Assembly: GCF_010731815.2 (NCBI RefSeq)
Contig: NZ_AP022593.1
Location: 4,030,001 to 4,094,000 of the forward strand
Source of the DNA: Mycolicibacterium arabiense
GTDB lineage: Bacteria > Actinomycetota > Actinomycetes > Mycobacteriales > Mycobacteriaceae
DNA length: 64,000 nt
Direction of reading: 5' to 3'
The translations under genes and the position numbers were made by a program. Shown here one piece after another: positions 29,194 to 37,285 of this stretch. Below the pieces are notes generated by a model. It did no database searches. It was not told where the DNA came from and saw only the letters and a program-made list of their open reading frames with translations. The stretch's first letter is position 1, and each line of letters starts with the position of its first letter.

Positions 29194-30528
29194 TCAGCCG
29201 CCGAACAGCAGCCACAGCCCCATGAACGTGTAGCCCGTCATCACCAGCATCATCGCGAGCTGGCCGGTCAGCCGGTGGCGCTTGGGCAGTACGCGCAGTG
29301 CGCGGTCGTGCGCCGCGACGACGCCCGCCACGTGGCCAAGTACGACGAACGCGACCTTGAGCGTCGCCAACACACCGGGATGCATCGACAGCAGGTACGA
29401 CACCTCGACGTCGCCGAGCCAGCCGGTGCCGAAGGGGTCGGCGAGACGCAGGATCGTCTGCTGGCCGCGTTCGATCAGATACGTGAGGTAGTGGGCGAAG
29501 ATGTAGCCCACCACGATGGGGATCAGCGAGTGGGCCATCAGGCCGGGCAGTCGGCGTCGAGTCTCGCGGTCCACGCCGCCGGTCGCCCGCGCAGCCAGCC
29601 AGAAGGTGACCGCGACGATCAGCGCGAACGTCAGCAGGCCGATGGTGCGCAACAGCACCGCGAGCGCGGCCGACCCGCCCGAGGTGTCGTCGACGAACGT
29701 GCGCCAGCCCGGCAGTGCGGAGAAGCTGTCGAAGGCCGTCGACCCGAGCAGCACCGAGACCACCCCGATGGTGCCGGCGCGCACCGGCAGCGACGGCAGG
29801 TGGTCGAACGGATTCCCGATGGCGATCCGGCCGTCGTCGTTCCGGCGCAACGGTGCCAGCCGGGACACGAAGATGCCGTACACCTCGAACGGGTCGGCGC
29901 GCGCGGGCCACCTGGTGCCGAAGGCGATCGCGCCGGCCAGCACGGCGATCAGGTAGACGAGCAGCCACACCTTGACCGCCCACAGCGAGCCGGGGTTGGG
30001 GCTGGCCAGTTCCAGCCACACGAACGCGAACAGCCCGAAGACCGCAGGCCAGCATCCGAGCCGCTCCGGGTACGTCAGCGGCGGTGGCCGCCGTGACATC
30101 GGCAGCAGCCGGTACAGGGTGCGCGCGGGAGAGAGCAGCCGCCAGACCGGGCCGATCACCACCGACACGGCGACGAGGCCGACCCACAGCAGCACGTAGA
30201 AGACGCCGGGCAGCGCGTTCTCGCCGGTCTGCGGGCCGAAGATCGCGGCGACGGCTACCCAGGCGGCCAGCAGCAGCGCGAGCAGTGCGACGGTCCACCG
30301 CACGGCGGGCGAGTCGACGGCAGCGGTGACCCACCGGGGCAGCGGTCGGCCCTGACGGGCCGGATCGAACCGGGGCTTCTTCCACGCGAGCGCCATGACG
30401 GCGAACGTGAACGTCAGCGCCCACGCCCCGCCGAGCAGCGCGTAGGTGAACGGGATGGGCAGGTCCGATGATCCGCCCAAACCGTGGGCGAGAACCTGGA
30501 CGTCGTAACCGGGGGCGGCTCCCGTCAC
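29194..30528 (-). CDS. Polytopic membrane protein of the cupredoxin-linked operon
   Basis: 444 residues with about 10-11 membrane helices, no recognised enzyme motif. Conserved-looking histidines occur in or near helices: GLMAHSLIPIVVGYIFAHYLTYL, LSMHPGVLATLKVAFVVLGHVAGVVAAHDRAL and KRHRLTGQ. These could bind haem or metal. Similar actinobacterial proteins are sometimes labelled fenitrothion hydrolase, an uncertain name. The ATG overlaps the lipoprotein stop by 4 bases, and this is the last gene of the 32997-29194 operon. Confidence 0.7.
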   Translation of the reverse strand: MTGAAPGYDVQVLAHGLGGSSDLPIPFTYALLGGAWALTFTFAVMALAWKKPRFDPARQGRPLPRWVTAAVDSPAVRWTVALLALLLAAWVAVAAIFGPQTGENALPGVFYVLLWVGLVAVSVVIGPVWRLLSPARTLYRLLPMSRRPPPLTYPERLGCWPAVFGLFAFVWLELASPNPGSLWAVKVWLLVYLIAVLAGAIAFGTRWPARADPFEVYGIFVSRLAPLRRNDDGRIAIGNPFDHLPSLPVRAGTIGVVSVLLGSTAFDSFSALPGWRTFVDDTSGGSAALAVLLRTIGLLTFALIVAVTFWLAARATGGVDRETRRRLPGLMAHSLIPIVVGYIFAHYLTYLIERGQQTILRLADPFGTGWLGDVEVSYLLSMHPGVLATLKVAFVVLGHVAGVVAAHDRALRVLPKRHRLTGQLAMMLVMTGYTFMGLWLLFGG

Positions 30529-30959
30529 TGCTGCACGGCGATGGTGGCGATGGTCTTGTTCAGGTCGTGCAGTTCGACGTCCACCTTCCCGGGCACGTCG
30601 ACGGTGAACTGGAACGCCTGGCCGGTCTTCGCCTCGATCGGGAACGAGTGCTCCGGGTTGGAGTGCACGTGCAACTCGTCGGCGGCGTCGCTGTTGACGC
30701 GGATCACGATGGGCTGACCGACTCGTGCCTCTAGCGCGGCGTTGGTGGGCGTCACCTCGCCCGCCTTGATCGTGACGTCGACGTTCAGCCGGGCCGGCGC
30801 CTCCTGCTGATCGGTCAGCGGCGGCGCGGCGGTGTCCGACGGGGTGGTCGATGCCGCACTACTGCTCTCGGACGTCTCACTCGAGCCCCCGCATCCGACG
30901 GCGACGAACGAGACGGTGACGAGTGCGGCAAGGGTCTTGGCGATCGTTGAAGTGGTCAC
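30525..30959 (-). CDS. Lipoprotein with cupredoxin-like domain
   Basis: 144 residues. The signal peptide ends VGC (Cys23, lipobox FVAVGC) followed by a Ser/Thr linker. The mature domain (about 55-144) reads like a cupredoxin: LNVDVTIKAGEVTPTNAALEARVGQPIVIRVNSD, DELHVHSNPEHSFPI, AFQFTVDVPGKVDVELHDLNKTIATI. HVH and the late His could be metal ligands, but the full type I copper set (His-Cys-His-Met) is incomplete since no Cys is present. It probably presents a metal to, or senses it for, the flanking membrane proteins. Confidence 0.75.
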   Translation of the reverse strand: MTTSTIAKTLAALVTVSFVAVGCGGSSETSESSSAASTTPSDTAAPPLTDQQEAPARLNVDVTIKAGEVTPTNAALEARVGQPIVIRVNSDAADELHVHSNPEHSFPIEAKTGQAFQFTVDVPGKVDVELHDLNKTIATIAVQQ

Positions 30960-30961
30960 GA

Positions 30962-31147
30962 TCAGACATCCTCTCCGTTGCTCGCTGACGAGTCGCTGTG
31001 AGTCTCCTCATCGTCGTCACCCTGGCGACGGTCGCGCATCGCGATGAACACCACCACGCCCACCACGACGATCGCCGGGGCGAACGCCGGGATGGCGTAG
31101 AGGATCGGGTGATCGGCGAGGATCACCGTCGACGTGGCGGCGGTCAT
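30962..31147 (-). CDS. Small single-pass membrane protein of the cupredoxin operon
   Basis: 61 residues from ATG 31147, which overlaps the stop of the large membrane protein (ATGA). One membrane helix (YAIPAFAPAIVVVGVVVFIAMRD) is followed by a charged, acidic tail (RRQGDDDEETHSDSSASNGEDV). The lipoprotein gene starts 2 bases after its stop. The tight packing supports a real gene even though it is short. It resembles accessory subunits of membrane complexes; function unknown. Confidence 0.7.
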   Translation of the reverse strand: MTAATSTVILADHPILYAIPAFAPAIVVVGVVVFIAMRDRRQGDDDEETHSDSSASNGEDV

Positions 31148-32997
31148 GCCTGCCCGGAGGGCTCCGGCTGACGCTCGGTGATGGTGCTCGTCGGCTCGTT
31201 CCGGTTCAACCGGCCTGCGCCCCAAGCGAGTCCACCGATCATCGTGAGCGTGCAGGCCAGCACGATCAGGCACCCGATCAGCCACAGCGCCTGGGGGACG
31301 TCGGGGTTGCGCTCGCGCTGCAGGATGGTGATCTCTGAGACGAACGGCCGCGTCATCGACGCCTCGGCGGGCACTTCGGCCGCACCGATCCCGGGGTCAC
31401 CGTGCAGGTAGATCGGAACGGCGGCCATGGTGCGGCCGTCGTGCACGCGCAGCAGCGTCTTCCACGATCCGGACACCGGCATCGGTGCGGTGGAACGGAA
31501 GTGGCCGGGGCCGACCTTCTCGAGGTGGTCGACGAACTTGCCGCGGTCGTTGGCCAGGCCGCCCTGCCAGCCGAGGATCGACACCCAGTTCGGGTCCTCG
31601 GTGATCAGGTCCGGGGGGTTGATCCGGATGTCTGCGGTGGCCATGCGTTGATCGCCGACGCTGGGCGCCTCCGTCAGCGTGAAGGATGCGGTCGCGTTCT
31701 GCGGCACGTCGTAGCGCAGCCCGTTGGCCGTCGCGCCGCCGAGTGCGATGACCGCGAGAGCGACGACGCCGATGCCGATGGCGCGGCTCGGCAGCTTCTG
31801 ATCGGTCAGCACCATGCCCACCATCGCGCCGCACACGCCGACGAGCGCGGCGACGGGCACCGCCATGGCGAGCGCCTCGGGCCAGATGCTGGTGGGCCAG
31901 GAGTATTCGTAGACGGCGTTGATCCAGAACGACTCGATCCACAGCCCGACGGTGGCCACGCCGATGCCGCTGACGAGACCGAACAGCATCGGCCTCTTGA
32001 GCAGCGGGGTCAGCGCGAGCACCTCGACGACCAGGGCGGCGCCCAGGTAGAGCGCGAACCAGTTGATCGGGGCGCCCAGGATGGGGCCGACGATCAACGA
32101 CACCAGGCCGCGGAGTGCGATCGCGAGCAACACCGCGATGAGCGCGGCGCCGCGGCCCATCAGCATCCGCGCCGCGACGAGGGCGAACGCACCCGCTGCG
32201 GCGATCAGCATGGGCTCGAAGACCTGGCGGAACTGCATGACGCCGAAGTCGAACTCGATCTGGTACACCGACAGGCCGATGACGATGCCACCGAATGCCA
32301 AGTAGCGAACGAACTTCAGGCCGGGTCCGTCCTTGGGGGCGTCCTTGCCCACGGACCGCCGACCTTCGTGCTCGAGGTACAGGGCGGCGAGCGTGGAGAA
32401 TCCGGCGCCGCCGATCATCATGAGGTGGGTCGGGCCCCACAGCGTGACGTCCTGACCGAAGATGCGGTGCCAGACGTCGTCGAGCGGGAAGCCGAGCAGG
32501 GCGTACAGACCACAACCTGCCATCAGCAGGCCGCCGACCGGGGCGTACCAGTTGCGCGTGATGCGCACCGCGTACGGCCCCGGCTTCTCGTAGGGGAGCA
32601 CGCACGCGGTGCAACCGGCGACGAAGAGGATGAACAGCCCGAACAGGATGAAGTAGTGCGCAGGGTTCGCCAGCGGGCCGGAGTCGCGTCCGTTTCCGAT
32701 GTGGAGGCTGACGTCCCAGATGAAGCCGAACAGCGCGGTGATGATCGTGCTGATGAACATCATGATGGGCAACGCGACCCACGCAGGCCGCTTGAAGCGC
32801 TCGCCTGCGCGATCGGCGAGGTTCTTCAGCCAGGTGATCTTGCGCGCCCGGTGCAGATAGCCGATGTAGAGGAGGATCAGGCCGACGATCAAGCCGACCA
32901 CGGACATGCCGATCACCTCACCGATGGCGGCGCCACCGCCCTCGGTTCCCTGAGCGGCGAGGAACGAGACGTTCGACTGCAGCGACTCCACTGTCAT
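31144..32997 (-). CDS. Large polytopic membrane protein with C-terminal YtkA/FixH-like outer domain
   Basis: About 617 residues from ATG 32997 (GTG 33003 is an alternative). Some 12-13 membrane helices; WDVSLHIGNGRDSGPLANPAHY and LWGPTHLMMIGGAG place His residues near helix ends. After helix ~12 comes an outer domain (about 430-585) in which GPGHFRSTAPMPVSGSWKTLLRVHDG followed by AAVPIYLHGDP looks like the YtkA/FixH fold of copper-handling proteins. A final helix closes the protein. It heads an overlapping operon with a small membrane protein, a cupredoxin-like lipoprotein and another polytopic protein. Confidence 0.7.
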   Translation of the reverse strand: MTVESLQSNVSFLAAQGTEGGGAAIGEVIGMSVVGLIVGLILLYIGYLHRARKITWLKNLADRAGERFKRPAWVALPIMMFISTIITALFGFIWDVSLHIGNGRDSGPLANPAHYFILFGLFILFVAGCTACVLPYEKPGPYAVRITRNWYAPVGGLLMAGCGLYALLGFPLDDVWHRIFGQDVTLWGPTHLMMIGGAGFSTLAALYLEHEGRRSVGKDAPKDGPGLKFVRYLAFGGIVIGLSVYQIEFDFGVMQFRQVFEPMLIAAAGAFALVAARMLMGRGAALIAVLLAIALRGLVSLIVGPILGAPINWFALYLGAALVVEVLALTPLLKRPMLFGLVSGIGVATVGLWIESFWINAVYEYSWPTSIWPEALAMAVPVAALVGVCGAMVGMVLTDQKLPSRAIGIGVVALAVIALGGATANGLRYDVPQNATASFTLTEAPSVGDQRMATADIRINPPDLITEDPNWVSILGWQGGLANDRGKFVDHLEKVGPGHFRSTAPMPVSGSWKTLLRVHDGRTMAAVPIYLHGDPGIGAAEVPAEASMTRPFVSEITILQRERNPDVPQALWLIGCLIVLACTLTMIGGLAWGAGRLNRNEPTSTITERQPEPSGQA

Positions 32998-33031
32998 TTC
33001 CACCTGTCGGGTAGTACTGGTCGAGGGAACC

Positions 33032-33045
33032 TTACCGGCCGGTAA
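33032..33045. promoter_or_regulatory. Palindromic operator before the cupredoxin-linked operon
   Basis: TTACCGGCCGGTAA is a perfect 14-bp palindrome; with flanks it extends to a 22-bp near-palindrome AAC-C-...-T-GTT. It is 34 bases before the ATG of the large membrane protein. This is the form of a TetR-family site. No regulator gene is adjacent. Confidence 0.55.
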
Positions 33046-33091
33046 TGTTGCCAGAAGACTTGAGGCGATACCAGGGGTACCGCATTTTTCG

Positions 33092-34489
33092 TCATTTGTC
33101 CGTGGGTTTCTTGGATGGGGGCCGAAGCACCTTCATCGCCAGGTTCATCACCGGTGCGGGAACGCGGTCCCTGGCGTCGAGCGCCTTGTTCGCCGCGCGG
33201 GTCCTCGCGGGTGTGCCGCGACCGAACCACGCGTTGAGCGGACCGCCCGTCGGATCCAGGTCGACGTGCATGGGCGGTCTCCCGTCGGCGGCGCCGAGTG
33301 CGTTGGAGATGACGACGCGCTGGATCTCGCTGGTGCCCTCGAAGATGGTGTAGAGCTTCGCGTCGCGGTACCACTTCTCGACGGGGTGGTCGCTGATGTA
33401 GCCCCACCCGCCCATGGTCTGGAGCGCGCGTTCGGTGGTCTTGACCGCCAATTCGGTGGCGGCGAGCTTGGCCATCGATCCCTCGCCGCGCTCGAACGGC
33501 ACTCCCGTCGCCGCCATCCAGGACGCCCGCCACGTGAGCAGGCGGGCGGCGTCGAGTTGAGTGGCGAGGTCGGCCAGCGGAAACGCGATGCCCTGGTTGT
33601 CGATGATCGGCGCGCCGAACGCCTCCCGTTCGTTGGCGTAACTCGTCGCGTATTCGAGTGCGGCCCTGCTGATCCCGAGCGCCTGCGCGGCCACCATCGG
33701 GCGCGTCTGCTCGAGCGCGCCGAGCGTCGCCGACCCTGAGTGCCTGCCGCCCTCGACGGCTTCGCGAGCCTTGGCCAGCTTGTGCTCGAGCTTCTCGTGA
33801 CCGCCGAGGAGGTTCGCGGCCGGCACGCGAACGCCGTCGAACTTCAGTTCCGCGGTGTGCGACGCGCGGCAGCCCAGCTTGTCGAGCTTGCGGACCAGCT
33901 GCAGGCCGGGCGTACCGCCGGGCACGATGAACAGCGCCTGCCCCTTGTGGCCGAGGTCGGGATCGACGTTGGCGTTGACGACGTGGACGTCGGCGATGCC
34001 GCCGTTGCCGATCCACATCTTGTGCCCGTCGATGATCCAGTCGTCACCGTCGCGACGGGCGGTGGTGCGCAGGTTCCGCACGTCGCTGCCGCCCTCGGGT
34101 TCGGAGATCGCGAGCGCGGCGAGCTTGAGGTCCCCCGGGGTGCCGAAGCACTCCGGCGCCCACTCCAGCATCTGCTCGGGGGACGCGGCCTGCCCGATCG
34201 CCGACAGGGCCAGAGCGGGCATGACGATCGCCAGGCCGATGCCTGCGCAACCCCAGAACAACTCCTCCATGAACATCGGCAGCGACAGACCGGTCGGGTC
34301 GCCGATCAGGTCGCGGTAGAACAGGGGACTGTAGAAGCCCGCCTGGGCCGCCTCCTCGAGCACCGGCCACGGGAACTCCTGGCGCTTGTCGTAGTCCTGC
34401 GCGACGGGCCGGACCACCTGCTCGGCGAATTCGTGTGCCCGTCGGGCGAGGTCGTGCTGAGCGACCGTCGGCGTGAGGTCGAAGCTCAT
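33092..34489 (-). CDS. Acyl-CoA dehydrogenase (FadE1-like)
   Basis: 465 residues from ATG 34489. The FAD-dependent acyl-CoA dehydrogenase layout is complete: N-terminal helices, LAALAISEPEGGSDVRNLRTTARRDGDDWIIDGHKMWIGNGG in the beta domain, and the C-terminal base motif LYTIFEGTSEIQRVVI. The reaction is the first oxidation step of beta-oxidation. In M. tuberculosis fadE1 (Rv0131c) lies in the neighbourhood of the Rv0135c-Rv0143c block matched later in this window, so this may be its counterpart. It diverges from the C39-like gene across 105 bases. Confidence 0.88.
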   Translation of the reverse strand: MSFDLTPTVAQHDLARRAHEFAEQVVRPVAQDYDKRQEFPWPVLEEAAQAGFYSPLFYRDLIGDPTGLSLPMFMEELFWGCAGIGLAIVMPALALSAIGQAASPEQMLEWAPECFGTPGDLKLAALAISEPEGGSDVRNLRTTARRDGDDWIIDGHKMWIGNGGIADVHVVNANVDPDLGHKGQALFIVPGGTPGLQLVRKLDKLGCRASHTAELKFDGVRVPAANLLGGHEKLEHKLAKAREAVEGGRHSGSATLGALEQTRPMVAAQALGISRAALEYATSYANEREAFGAPIIDNQGIAFPLADLATQLDAARLLTWRASWMAATGVPFERGEGSMAKLAATELAVKTTERALQTMGGWGYISDHPVEKWYRDAKLYTIFEGTSEIQRVVISNALGAADGRPPMHVDLDPTGGPLNAWFGRGTPARTRAANKALDARDRVPAPVMNLAMKVLRPPSKKPTDK

Positions 34490-34594
34490 GGCGGCTCCCA
34501 GGTGTCGGTGGACGGGGGTTTCGGTGGACGTGTGTTCACTCAATACCCACTCGTCCGCCGTTGGAATCACTCCGAATCGGCTTAGCCTGGAGAG

Positions 34595-35119
34595 ATGAGG
34601 TTCGCCGGGATGCGGTTGCGGCAACGCGACCGCATCAGCTGCGGACCCGCGGTCGCCGTCGTGGCGCGAGCGCTGCTCGAGCCGGCGCATCGGCTGGCCG
34701 GCGCGGGGCCGGCGGACCTCGTTTGGTTCGCCGCGGAGCAGGCACGCGTGCACGACCGCGTCAACTTGGTCTGGCCACGGGCGCTCGGCACGACCCCGAT
34801 GGGGATGGTCGCGGCGATCGGCGCCGGTTACCGCTGGCGGCCCTGGCGTGGGCTGTGGCGGCGCCGGGATTCGCTGGACGACGTACTAGCCGCCGTCCGC
34901 AGAGGACGGCCGGTGCCGATGCTGGTCGGACGGGTGATCCCGCGGCACTGGGTGCTGATCGTCGACGTGGAACGAGACGAGTTCGGGTGTTACGAGCCGT
35001 CGTCGGGGGACGTGCGGTGGGTGACCGTGGCCGCCGTCCGGTCCGCCCGGCTCACCGGTCTCGGCTACCCGCGGGCGTTCGCCTTCGTGCTGCCGCCTCG
35101 AGGGTTGGTCAAGGGTTAG
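34595..35119 (+). CDS. C39-like (papain-like) cysteine peptidase-fold protein
   Basis: 174 residues, no signal peptide. RLRQRDRISCGPAVAVVARALL matches the start of C39-like peptidases (Gln10, Cys16). RVIPRHWVLIVDVERDEFGCYEPSSGDVRWV has the expected His (His118) and then YEPSSG where the family usually has YDPS. The acidic residue is thus Glu134 rather than Asp. It might process a short leader peptide or be inactive. It diverges from the acyl-CoA dehydrogenase and precedes the LexA-like box by 12 bases. Confidence 0.6.
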   Translation: MRFAGMRLRQRDRISCGPAVAVVARALLEPAHRLAGAGPADLVWFAAEQARVHDRVNLVWPRALGTTPMGMVAAIGAGYRWRPWRGLWRRRDSLDDVLAAVRRGRPVPMLVGRVIPRHWVLIVDVERDEFGCYEPSSGDVRWVTVAAVRSARLTGLGYPRAFAFVLPPRGLVKG

Positions 35120-35131
35120 CGGACCACCACC

Positions 35132-35151
35132 GTTCGAACATATGATCGAAC
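35132..35151. promoter_or_regulatory. LexA-like SOS box overlapping a promoter
   Basis: GTTCGAACATATGATCGAAC is a 20-bp palindrome with one mismatched pair per arm. The inner TCGAAC-ATAT-GATCGA (35134-35149) differs from the mycobacterial LexA consensus TCGAAC-N4-GTTCGA at one base. A -10-like TATGAT (35141-35146) lies inside it, which puts transcription start near the GTG at 35153. The layout suggests LexA repression of the 100-residue gene. Confidence 0.6.
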
Positions 35152-35152
35152 A

Positions 35153-35455
35153 GTGGGGCAGATGCAATCGATCGGGCACAACGGGCAGCCCACGCCGCCG
35201 GCCTTCCGTCACGTCGATCCGCCGATCGAGGTGCTGGTCGACTTGGGGGCGGTGTTCCCACGCGAACCGCACCGGGCCGGCGGCTATCACCCGGCCGGCC
35301 TGCAGATGCATGCGATCGTCGACGGCGTGCTGTCGTGCTGGGGGATGTGCGAGCAAGGCCACTGGTGGGGCTGGGTCAGGTACGACGTGGCGTACGGCCC
35401 CAACCGACGGTCGGTCGCGCACTGGGTCCCGGCCTGGACGCTGAAGCGCAAGTAA
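35153..35455 (+). CDS. Small conserved-looking hypothetical protein, probable SOS gene
   Basis: 100 residues from GTG 35153; an ATG at 35162 is the alternative. I do not recognise the family. It is rich in Trp and His (GMCEQGHWWGWVRYDVAYGP, AHWVPAWTLKRK), has two close cysteines (SCWGMC) and no signal peptide. The GTG is 7 bases after the -10-like TATGAT embedded in a LexA-like palindrome, so a leaderless, damage-inducible transcript is likely. It could act in DNA repair or stress, but nothing in the sequence proves it. Confidence 0.6.
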   Translation: MGQMQSIGHNGQPTPPAFRHVDPPIEVLVDLGAVFPREPHRAGGYHPAGLQMHAIVDGVLSCWGMCEQGHWWGWVRYDVAYGPNRRSVAHWVPAWTLKRK

Positions 35456-35477
35456 GCCGACTCAGTAGGTTGGTCGC

Positions 35478-35933
35478 ATGGCCCGCAAGTACGCGACGGC
35501 GGACACCGTCGCCCGCACCGAGATGCTCGACTTCGTCCGGCCACGCCACCGGATGGTCCTGACCACTTATCGCTCCGACGGCTCGCTGCAGTCCTCGCCC
35601 GTCACCGGCGGCGTCGACGCGCAGGGCCGTATCGTGATCGCGAGCTACCCCCAGCGCGCGAAGGCCGCCAACCTGCGGCGCGACCCCAGGGCCAGCGTCA
35701 CCGTGTTGTCCGACGAGTTCAACGACGCCTACGTGCAGGTCGATGGCGAGGCAGAGGTGATCGACCTGCCGGACGCCGTCGAACCGCTGGTCGAGTACTT
35801 TCGCGTGATCTCGGGTGAGCACTCCGACTGGGACGAGTACCGCAAGGCCATGGTCGAGCAGGGCAAGTGCCTGATCCGGGTGACGCCGGTGCGGTGGGGC
35901 CCGGTGGCCACCGGCGGGTTCCCGCCCGAGTGA
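35478..35933 (+). CDS. PPOX-class F420-dependent-type oxidoreductase
   Basis: 151 residues with the split-barrel pattern FVRPRHRMVLTTYRSDGSLQSSPVTGGVDAQGRIVIASYPQRAKAANLRRDPRASVTVLSDEF and a conserved SGEHSDWDEYRKAMVEQGKCLIRVTP end. This matches the Rv1155-like/TIGR03618 group that binds F420 or FMN. Reaction unknown. It begins 22 bases after the probable SOS gene and could be co-transcribed with it. A promoter for the GT4 operon follows. Confidence 0.85.
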   Translation: MARKYATADTVARTEMLDFVRPRHRMVLTTYRSDGSLQSSPVTGGVDAQGRIVIASYPQRAKAANLRRDPRASVTVLSDEFNDAYVQVDGEAEVIDLPDAVEPLVEYFRVISGEHSDWDEYRKAMVEQGKCLIRVTPVRWGPVATGGFPPE

Positions 35934-35953
35934 CCCGGGCCGGAATGGCCGCG

Positions 35954-35999
35954 TTGCGGCGGCTAGCCCGTCAAACTATAGTCTGGACACATGTCCAGA
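35954..35999 (+). promoter_or_regulatory. Promoter and operator of the GT4 operon
   Basis: -35-like TTGCGG (35954-35959), a 17-base spacer and -10 TATAGT (35977-35982). TCTGGACA-CA-TGTCCAGA (35982-35999), a perfect 8-bp inverted repeat, covers the transcription start. Its core GACACATGTCC is nearly repeated as GACACGTGTCC at the TetR gene (40905-40915). Confidence 0.65.
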
Positions 36000-36034
36000 G
36001 CCTTTAAGTCGACTCTGGTCGCGGTGAACTGACC

Positions 36035-37285
36035 ATGCGGATCGCCCTGCTCTCCTATCGGAGCAAGACGCATTGTGGCGGCCAGGGCGTCTACGTCCGG
36101 CACCTGAGTCGCGGCCTCGTAGAACTCGGTCATGACGTCGAGGTGTTCTCGGGGCCGCCCTATCCCGGCGGTCTCGATCCCCGCGTCCGGCTCACCGAGG
36201 TGCCGAGCCTCGACCTGTACCGCGAGCCGGACCCGTTCCGGATCCCGCGGCCCAGCGAGATCCACGACCGCATCGACCTGCTGGAACTGCTCAGCACGTG
36301 GACGGCCGCGTTCCCCGAGCCCAAGACGTTCTGCCTGCGGATGGCGCGCATTCTCGCCGAACGCCGCAATGACTTCGACGTCGTGCACGACAACCAGAGT
36401 CTCGGTACGGCGCTGCTCGACATCGCCGACTCGGGCCTGCCGGTGGTCGCCACCGTGCACCACCCGATCACGCGCGACCGGGTGCTCGACGTCGCGGCCG
36501 CGAAGTGGTGGCGCAAGCCTCTGGTGCGGCGGTGGTACGGCTTCGCCGAGATGCAGAAGACGGTCGCCCGGCGCATCCCCGAGTTGTTGACGGTGTCGTC
36601 GACGTCGGCTGCCGACATCGCCGAGGACTTCGGCGTCTCGCCGGGCCAGCTGCACGTGGTGCCGCTCGGCGTCGACACCGAGCTGTTCACGCCCGCCCCG
36701 AATCGGGTGCGCAACCGGATCATCGCGATCGCCAGTGCCGACGTGCCGCTCAAGGGCGTCAGCCACCTGCTGCACGCGGTGTCCCGGCTGCGCGTCGAAC
36801 GCGACGTCGACGTCCAGCTGGTGGCCAAGCTCGAGCCGAACGGTCCGACCGAGAAGCTCATCGCCGAACTCGGCATCTCCGACATCGTCACGGTGTCCAG
36901 CGGCGTGACCGACGCCGAATTGGCGGCGCTGCTGTCATCGGCCGAAGTCGCCTGCATCCCGTCGCTGTACGAGGGCTTCTCGCTGCCGGCCGTCGAGGCG
37001 ATGGCCAGTGGCACGCCGATCGTCGCGAGCCGGGCCGGCGCACTGCCGGAGGTGGTGGGCGCCGACGACGAGTGCGCGCGCCTGGTGAACCCCGGCGACG
37101 TGGACGACCTGACCAAGACCCTTGGCGCACTGCTCGACTCGCCGCTGGACCTACACCGACTCGGCGCCGCTGGTCGGCGTCGGGCGCTGGACGTGTTCAG
37201 CTGGGAGTCCGTCGCCGCGCAGACCGTGGCGGTGTACGAGCGGGCAATCGAGAAGGCAGACAACAAGAAGGCAGGCGCATGCTGA
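36035..37285 (+). CDS. GT4-family glycosyltransferase
   Basis: 416 residues, GT-B fold. The acceptor half begins RIALLSYRSKTHCGGQGVYVRHLSRGLVELGHDVEVFSG; DNQSLGTALLDIADSGLPVVATVHHPI and ELLTVSSTSAADIAEDFGVSPGQLHVVPLGVD are typical. The donor half has EVACIPSLYEGFSLPAVEAMASGTPIVAS (the ExFxxPxxEAMA motif) and SWESVAAQTVAVYERAI. The reaction is retaining transfer from an NDP-sugar. The methyltransferase overlaps its 3' end by 7 bases, and a barrel protein follows, so the product is likely a methylated glycoconjugate. The acceptor is unknown. Confidence 0.87.
   Translation: MRIALLSYRSKTHCGGQGVYVRHLSRGLVELGHDVEVFSGPPYPGGLDPRVRLTEVPSLDLYREPDPFRIPRPSEIHDRIDLLELLSTWTAAFPEPKTFCLRMARILAERRNDFDVVHDNQSLGTALLDIADSGLPVVATVHHPITRDRVLDVAAAKWWRKPLVRRWYGFAEMQKTVARRIPELLTVSSTSAADIAEDFGVSPGQLHVVPLGVDTELFTPAPNRVRNRIIAIASADVPLKGVSHLLHAVSRLRVERDVDVQLVAKLEPNGPTEKLIAELGISDIVTVSSGVTDAELAALLSSAEVACIPSLYEGFSLPAVEAMASGTPIVASRAGALPEVVGADDECARLVNPGDVDDLTKTLGALLDSPLDLHRLGAAGRRRALDVFSWESVAAQTVAVYERAIEKADNKKAGAC

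Noticed and set aside
33064..33077. Possible copper box ATACCAGGGGTACC before the cupredoxin operon
   Set aside because: Arms of four bases with uneven G-tracts are too weak; the TTACCGGCCGGTAA palindrome is the better regulatory candidate.
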